DNA of 64,000 nucleotides from Klebsiella sp. BIGb0407 (lineage in GTDB: Bacteria > Pseudomonadota > Gammaproteobacteria > Enterobacterales > Enterobacteriaceae). Each line of letters starts with the position of its first letter. The stretch's first letter is position 1. Shown in pieces: positions 59,440 through 64,000 of this stretch. Location of the stretch: the NCBI RefSeq assembly GCF_024807845.1, contig NZ_JANUEQ010000003.1, forward strand, positions 186,001-250,000. The letters run 5' to 3'. The position numbers and the translations under genes were made by a program. The notes below the pieces were generated by a model. That model did no database searches. It was not told the origin of the DNA and saw only the letters and a program-made list of their open reading frames with translations.

Positions 59440-60395
59440 GCCTTATCCCCCATCTCTTTGTTCTGATGCTTATGGAACCAGATAATAGGCAGAATAAGGA
59501 TCAGCAAAATGATTACCGCCAGCGCAGAAGCTACCGGCCAGTCACGGTTATTAAAGAATTCCTGCCACAGTACACGGCCAATCATAATGCTGTCCGGGCC
59601 ACCCAGCAGTTCAGGAATAACGTACTCGCCTACCGCCGGGATAAACACCAGCATCGATCCGGCAATAATGCCGCCTTTGGTCAGAGGCACAATCACGCTG
59701 AAGAAAGTTTTCAGCGGGCGGGCACCCAGATCCAGCGAGGCTTCCACCAGCGAATAATCAATACGGGTCAGCGCCGTATAAATCGGTAATACCATAAACG
59801 GCAGATAGCAGTACACAATACCGATATACACCGCCAGGTTGGTATAGAGGATAGCTATCGGCTGATCGATAACGCCAGCCCACATCAGGAAGTTGTTGAG
59901 AATACCGTTATCATTCAGGATCCCCATCCAGGCATAGACGCGAACCAGGAACGAGGTCCAGGACGGCAGAATGACCAGCAGCAGCAAAATATTACGCGTA
60001 GAGGGCGAAGCATGTGCCACCGCCCAGGCCAAGGGGTAGCCAATCAGCAGACATATGCCCGTTGAGATAGCCGCAACCTGTAATGAGTGCAGATAAGCAT
60101 CAATGTAGAGCGGATCGCCTGTAAGGGTAAAATAGTTCCCCAGATTCAGCACCATACTGAGACTGTCATCGGCCCAGGTCAGTAATTCAGTATAGGGTGG
60201 GATAGCCCGCGCTATCTCAGCGAAACTGATTTTCAGGACAATCAGAAACGGCAACAGAAACAGCAGCGACAGCCAGATGTAGGGCAGCGCAATGACCAGC
60301 TTGCGGCCGTGGGCGACTTGCAGACGGGTCAGCAACGATACTCTGGTTTTTTGCACGCCGGGTGGCCGGGCAGTGCGTTCAGAAACTTGGCTCAT
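59436..60395 (-). CDS. potH: Putrescine ABC transporter permease PotH
   Basis: Partner permease of PotI. 319 residues (E. coli 317). The N-terminal cytoplasmic part is basic. Six membrane helices are seen, and the EAA loop core SLVEASLDLGARPLKTF lies near residue 212. LPFLIVLKISFAEIARAIPP is conserved in the group. It lies 13 bases after potG and overlaps potI by four bases. Confidence 0.95.
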   Translation of the reverse strand: MSQVSERTARPPGVQKTRVSLLTRLQVAHGRKLVIALPYIWLSLLFLLPFLIVLKISFAEIARAIPPYTELLTWADDSLSMVLNLGNYFTLTGDPLYIDAYLHSLQVAAISTGICLLIGYPLAWAVAHASPSTRNILLLLVILPSWTSFLVRVYAWMGILNDNGILNNFLMWAGVIDQPIAILYTNLAVYIGIVYCYLPFMVLPIYTALTRIDYSLVEASLDLGARPLKTFFSVIVPLTKGGIIAGSMLVFIPAVGEYVIPELLGGPDSIMIGRVLWQEFFNNRDWPVASALAVIILLILILPIIWFHKHQNKEMGDKA

Positions 60396-60408
60396 GATCT
60401 TCTCCCGC

Positions 60409-61548
60409 TTACACCGTCAGAACCACACAGCTGTCTGCATCCCAGCAGAGACTGACTTCATCTCCCCAGGTCGGCATACCGTTACGGAAGCGATGACCAT
60501 TTTGCAGCTGAGCACTGATCATCTGTCCGCTGCGCAGACGAACGTGATAGATAGACAGGTCGCCCAGATAGGCAATATGCACCACTTCACCTACGGCAAA
60601 ATTGAAACCGTCAGCCGGGGCCTCTTCACACAGCATGACTTTTTCCGGACGCAATGCCACATAGACAGGTACACCATCCAGGACAGAGACATCTGACTCC
60701 ACTTTCAGCGGATAGACCAGACCGGGGCAGTCGATGATTAATTCGTCCGACTGGCTCTCACGTAGCAGGCCTTCAAAGACATTAACGGAACCAATAAACT
60801 CAGCGCTAAAGCGGGTCGTTGGATGTTCATAGATCTCCTCCGGCTCGCCAATTTGCACAAATTTACCACGGTTCATGATGGCGATACGCCCGGCCATAGT
60901 CATGGCCTCTTCCTGGTCGTGGGTCACCATCACGCAGGTTGCACCCACGCGCTCAAGAATATCGATGACTTCCAGTTGCATGCGGTCACGCAGTTTTTTA
61001 TCCAGCGCGCCCATAGGCTCATCGAGCAACAACAGCTTGGGCCGCTTGGCAAGGCTTCTCGCCAGGGCCACACGCTGACGCTGGCCACCGGAAAGTTGAT
61101 GCGGTTTACGCTTGGCGTACTCCTGCATATGTACCAGGGTCAACATTTCAGCCACGCGGCTGGCAATCTCCGCTTTCGGCAGTTTGTCCTGCTTGAGTCC
61201 GAAAGCGATATTCTGTTCCACCGTCATATGAGGGAACAGTGCATAGGACTGAAACATCATATTGATCGGGCGCTGATAAGGAGGCACATGAGAGAGATCC
61301 TGACCATCCAGCAAAATCTGCCCTTGGGTCGGGCTCTCAAAACCGGCCAGCATACGCAGCAGCGTAGACTTACCGCAGCCGGAGGCGCCCAGCAGAGCGA
61401 AAATTTCACCTTTATAGATGGTCAGGTTTACATCATCCACCGCATGCTGACCATCGAAGGATTTCGTCAGGTTACGGATTTCCAGCAGCGGCGTTAACGC
61501 CCTGCTTGCCTTATTTTGAGGACGGGGGATCGCGTCGTTCACTACCAT
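60409..61548 (-). CDS. potG: Putrescine ABC transporter ATP-binding protein PotG
   Basis: ATPase of the putrescine importer. 379 residues. Walker A is GASGCGKST (about 53-61), the Q-loop region is MMFQSYALFPHM, the signature is LSGGQRQRV, Walker B is LLLLDEPMGALD, and the switch His is in VMVTHDQEEAM. The C-terminal TOBE domain follows (about 290-370). The start is the ATG at 61548 with GGAG; a GTG two codons later matches E. coli MNDAIPR. It is separated from potF by 108 bases with a hairpin. Confidence 0.96.
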   Translation of the reverse strand: MVVNDAIPRPQNKASRALTPLLEIRNLTKSFDGQHAVDDVNLTIYKGEIFALLGASGCGKSTLLRMLAGFESPTQGQILLDGQDLSHVPPYQRPINMMFQSYALFPHMTVEQNIAFGLKQDKLPKAEIASRVAEMLTLVHMQEYAKRKPHQLSGGQRQRVALARSLAKRPKLLLLDEPMGALDKKLRDRMQLEVIDILERVGATCVMVTHDQEEAMTMAGRIAIMNRGKFVQIGEPEEIYEHPTTRFSAEFIGSVNVFEGLLRESQSDELIIDCPGLVYPLKVESDVSVLDGVPVYVALRPEKVMLCEEAPADGFNFAVGEVVHIAYLGDLSIYHVRLRSGQMISAQLQNGHRFRNGMPTWGDEVSLCWDADSCVVLTV

Positions 61549-61597
61549 TACTCTCCGGCGCTGAATAGCCTTCCCGTGGGGAGGCCCAAAATAACAA

Positions 61598-61623
61598 ACA
61601 GAGGCCGATAAACGGGCCTCTGT
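61598..61623 (-). terminator. Attenuating hairpin between potF and potG
   Basis: On the minus strand ACAGAGGCC pairs with GGCCTCTGT, followed by TTGTTATTTT. Partial termination here would give more binding protein PotF than membrane complex, a common design in ABC importer operons. Confidence 0.75.
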
Positions 61624-61656
61624 CGCTTAGCAAAAGTGAGCTGAACTCACTCTCCG

Positions 61657-62766
61657 TTATTTACCACTTTTAACTTTAGTCCATGCACGGGTGCGTACAC
61701 GGTCAAGTTTCGGATCCTGCAGCTTAAGCGTAAACAGTTTCGACATGGTTTCTGGTGTTGGGTAGATACCCGGATTATTACGGATAGCTTCATCAACAAA
61801 CGGCAGAGATGTTTTCACGCCGCTGGCATAGAAAATGGTATTTGAGATCTGCGCCATCACCTGTGGTTCCAACAGGTAATTGATGAACTGATAGGCAGCC
61901 TCAGGATTTTTTGCATCTTTCGGGATAGCCAGCATATCGAAGAACGCCAGTGCGCCCTCTTTCGGAATGCTGTAAGCAATATTTACCCCATTTTTAGCTT
62001 CTTCCGCACGCTGTTTCGCCTGCAGGATGTCGCCCGCCCAGCCGATTACAACGCAGGTATTACCGTTCGCCAGATCGTTAATATACTGGGAAGAGTGGAA
62101 ATAACGGATATTTGGACGCAGCTGCAGCAGCAGATCGGTCGCGGCGCCAGAGTAGTCTTTGGCATCGCTGCTGTTCGGATCTTTGCCGAGATAGTTCAGC
62201 ACGGTGGCGAATATCTCTTCAGGCGCATCAAGGAAGGAGACGCCGCAGCTTTTCAGTTTCTCGAGGTTTTCCGGTTTTAATACCAGATCCCAGCTGTCGA
62301 CCGGGGCATCTGCGCCCAGTGCAGCTTTGACTTTCTCGACGTTATAACCGATACCGGTAGTCGCCCACACATAAGGAACAGAGTACTCATTACCTGGATC
62401 GTGCTGTTCCAGCTTCTTCATCAGTTCCGGATCAAGGTTTTTGTAGTTTGGCAGTTTGCTGCGATCCAGCGGCTGAAACACGCCTGACTGCAGCTGACGC
62501 GCCAGGAAGCTGGACGATGGCACCACGACATCATAGCCTGTGCTACCCGCCATCAGTTTACCTTCCAGCACCTCATTAGAATCAAATACGTCATAGACGA
62601 CTTTGATACCGGTTTGCTTCTCGAAATCCGCTACGGTGTTTGGCGCAATATAATCGGACCAGTTGTAGACGTGCAGCGTCTTATCTTCCGCCAGTGAGCT
62701 TGCAGAGGTCGCCATCAGCACGCCCGCAACGACACCTGACAACCATTTTTTACGTTGGTTGAACAT
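61657..62766 (-). CDS. potF: Putrescine-binding periplasmic protein PotF
   Basis: High-affinity periplasmic putrescine receptor. 369 residues from the ATG at 62766 (GGAG eight bases upstream), against 370 in E. coli; the frame open to 62814 is not conserved. The signal peptide [20 protein letters not shown] continues to SASSLA before [16 protein letters not shown]. The ligand-site Trp/Asp/Ser residues lie in [16 protein letters not shown] and AIGWAGDIL-type segments (here [10 protein letters not shown]). The C-terminus [14 protein letters not shown] is identical to E. coli. First gene of potFGHI. Confidence 0.96.
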   Translation of the reverse strand: MFNQRKKWLSGVVAGVLMATSASSLAEDKTLHVYNWSDYIAPNTVADFEKQTGIKVVYDVFDSNEVLEGKLMAGSTGYDVVVPSSSFLARQLQSGVFQPLDRSKLPNYKNLDPELMKKLEQHDPGNEYSVPYVWATTGIGYNVEKVKAALGADAPVDSWDLVLKPENLEKLKSCGVSFLDAPEEIFATVLNYLGKDPNSSDAKDYSGAATDLLLQLRPNIRYFHSSQYINDLANGNTCVVIGWAGDILQAKQRAEEAKNGVNIAYSIPKEGALAFFDMLAIPKDAKNPEAAYQFINYLLEPQVMAQISNTIFYASGVKTSLPFVDEAIRNNPGIYPTPETMSKLFTLKLQDPKLDRVRTRAWTKVKSGK

Positions 62767-63178
62767 CTTCCATTCTCCTGAACAGGGATAATTACAGCTG
62801 TACCCAAGGTACATTTCTTAAGCACGCGAACCGGTGAGCGCCTGCCATAAAATAGAGATCCACAATGAATCAATATTCACTGCAACGTTAATAGAAAAAA
62901 CCTATAGTTGTAGCAATGTTGCACGCTTTATACGGCAACGTAACTTCGGATTCAAGTCCGAAATGCAACGCTAAGCCGCCTTTTTTTAGCGCTGTAAATA
63001 CAACTGCGAGTTCCCCCTGCTCCGCGCGCTTTCGCGGGTTCATTCAGAGTACAGAACAGACTGCTACAGCTATTATCATTGACAGCCAGAGATCACTGGC
63101 AATGCCCTTGGCTGGCGGGTCATTGAGGTCTTTAAGCCACGCTTCCAGTCATTTCTTTCTGACGCCCGGATAACTCTA
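62767..63178. promoter_or_regulatory. potF upstream region
   Basis: 412 bases without a gene between potF and the YedI-like gene, both read leftward. It presumably holds the potF promoter and the end of the upstream transcript. A weak CGCTAA/TTAGCG stem lies at about 62969-62991 with a T-run inside. I looked for a sigma-54 element and found only a poor TGGCAG match lacking the -12 GC. Confidence 0.4.
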
Positions 63179-64000
63179 TCATGAGGGTATACCGCGCAGG
63201 CGGTTAACGCCTTTAACGGCAAGCAGTACACAACTGCCAATCAGAAAACCTAACACTAAGTTTGCCACGTTTACAGCAATCACAGATCCGACTGCACCCA
63301 GTGCAATGGCGCTCTCCTCAATAGCATGATGGAGAGCGGGAATGCCGTGAATAATAATCCCTCCACCGACCAGAAACATGGCTAACGTTCCCACGATAGT
63401 TAACGTCTTCATAAGCTTTGGTGCCAGAACTAATAATCCGTTACCCAGGCTTTGGGCAATACGATTCGTTTTATCTGTCAGCCAGTAACCGAGATCGTCT
63501 ATTTTGACAATGACAGCCACTAATCCGTAGACGCCAATAGTCACGATAATGGCGATCCCCGAAAGAATAAGAACTTGGTTCAACAGCGGTGCGCCCGCCA
63601 CGATCCCCAGAGTAATGGCGATTATCTCCGCAGAGAGAATAAAATCGGTGCGTATCGCGCCCTTCACCTTTTGTTTTTCAAATTCACCGCTGTCTTCATT
63701 TTCTAAGCTCGTCAGGCGCGCCTGTTTTTGCTCGATACTTTCTGGATGACGACGGGTATGCAGGTAATGAAAGACTTTCTCGACCCCTTCGAAACAGAGA
63801 TAAGCCCCCCCTATCATTAATAAGGGAGTAATAGCCCAGGGTGCAAAAGCGCTAATCACCAGCGCCAGAGGGACAAGAATCAATTTATTAACAAAAGATC
63901 CTACTGCCACTTTCCAAACCACAGGCAATTCACGATTCGCCCGTAAACCTGAGACTTGCTGAGCATTGAGGGAGAGATCGTCTCCCAGTACTCCTGCGGT
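63179..64000 (-). CDS. yedI: DUF808 family inner-membrane protein, YedI-like (partial, N-terminus outside window)
   Basis: 273 residues are present; E. coli YedI has 305, so about 30 N-terminal residues lie beyond 64000. The frame continues unbroken to the edge, reading [20 protein letters not shown] before [12 protein letters not shown]. Multiple membrane helices are seen ([52 protein letters not shown]). Conserved [20 protein letters not shown] lies mid-protein. Function unknown. In E. coli yedI is far from potF. Confidence 0.9.
   Translation of the reverse strand, partial: TAGVLGDDLSLNAQQVSGLRANRELPVVWKVAVGSFVNKLILVPLALVISAFAPWAITPLLMIGGAYLCFEGVEKVFHYLHTRRHPESIEQKQARLTSLENEDSGEFEKQKVKGAIRTDFILSAEIIAITLGIVAGAPLLNQVLILSGIAIIVTIGVYGLVAVIVKIDDLGYWLTDKTNRIAQSLGNGLLVLAPKLMKTLTIVGTLAMFLVGGGIIIHGIPALHHAIEESAIALGAVGSVIAVNVANLVLGFLIGSCVLLAVKGVNRLRGIPS

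Noticed and set aside
60823-61497. 224-codon ORF antisense to potG
   Set aside because: His/Gln/Arg-rich antisense shadow of the ABC ATPase, without start signals.
62852-62867. Possible sigma-54 promoter for potF
   Set aside because: TGGCAG is present on the minus strand, but the -12 GC is missing at the required distance.
55166-64000. Prophage or intact integrative element at argW
   Set aside because: No integrase, no duplicated tRNA 3' end and no phage structural genes were seen; only remnants support a past insertion.

Overview
This is chromosomal DNA of a gamma-proteobacterium of the order Enterobacterales. From position 1 to about 53.9 kb the gene order is the E. coli/Salmonella order for the interval nuoA-lrhA-alaA-yfbRSTUV-ackA-pta-yfcDEF-folX-yfcH-hisPMQJ-argT-ubiX-purF-cvpA-dedD-folC-accD-dedA-truA-usg-pdxB-flk-yfcJ-fabB-mnmC-yfcL-epmC-yfcA-mepA-aroC-prmB-smrB-sixA-fadJI-yfcZ-fadL-mlaA. 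The proteins look like close but not identical homologues of E. coli ones. Base composition is moderate, with AT-rich gaps. Compared with the E. coli order as I remember it, yfcC (after pta) and yfcG (before folX) are absent. An intact secreted pectinesterase points to a plant-associated enterobacterium or erwinia-like organism. The genus cannot be fixed from the sequence alone.

Layout. 0-8.7 kb: respiratory complex I start (nuoA, cut by the window edge), the LysR regulator lrhA, alanine aminotransferase alaA, nucleotidase yfbR, transporter yfbS, phosphatase yfbT, yfbU and yfbV. 9-12.5 kb: the acetate pathway ackA-pta. 12.6-16 kb: small housekeeping enzymes (Nudix, phosphodiesterase, GST, folX, yfcH). 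16-20.2 kb: the histidine/lysine-arginine-ornithine ABC importer with its two paralogous binding proteins, headed by a recognisable sigma-54 promoter. 20.4-27.6 kb: ubiX and purF, normally neighbours, are separated here by about 5 kb of accessory DNA. It holds an Icd/Ash-like small ORF with an internal hairpin terminator, a YafN-YafO toxin-antitoxin pair, a histidine phosphatase, and an RpiR regulator followed by an MFS transporter-racemase operon. 27.6-46.5 kb: purine, folate, fatty-acid, pseudouridine, pyridoxal and tRNA-modification genes. 46.6-53.9 kb: sixA, the fatty-acid oxidation genes fadJ/fadI, yfcZ, fadL and mlaA.

After mlaA the E. coli-like order ends at tRNA-Arg (argW, 55166-55240), a classical integration site. 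Around it lie a small secreted protein, an unannotated 59-residue ORF, a decayed IS481-type transposase and a pectinesterase with a KdgR-like box. Beyond these are a nucleoside hydrolase, the complete putrescine importer operon potFGHI (located elsewhere in E. coli) and the edge of a DUF808 (YedI-like) gene.

Regulation visible in the DNA links the metabolic genes. There is a PurR box before cvpA-purF. FabR and FadR operators sit inside the fabB promoter, and FadR-like sites precede fadIJ and fadL. There is a sigma-54 promoter before argT. The most unusual observation is upstream of the transporter-racemase operon: two copies of GAAAA-N4-TTTTC centred 30 bp apart, the second lying over a sigma-54-like element. 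This suggests nitrogen-controlled, RpiR-repressed uptake and processing of an unknown amino-acid-like or hydantoin-like compound.
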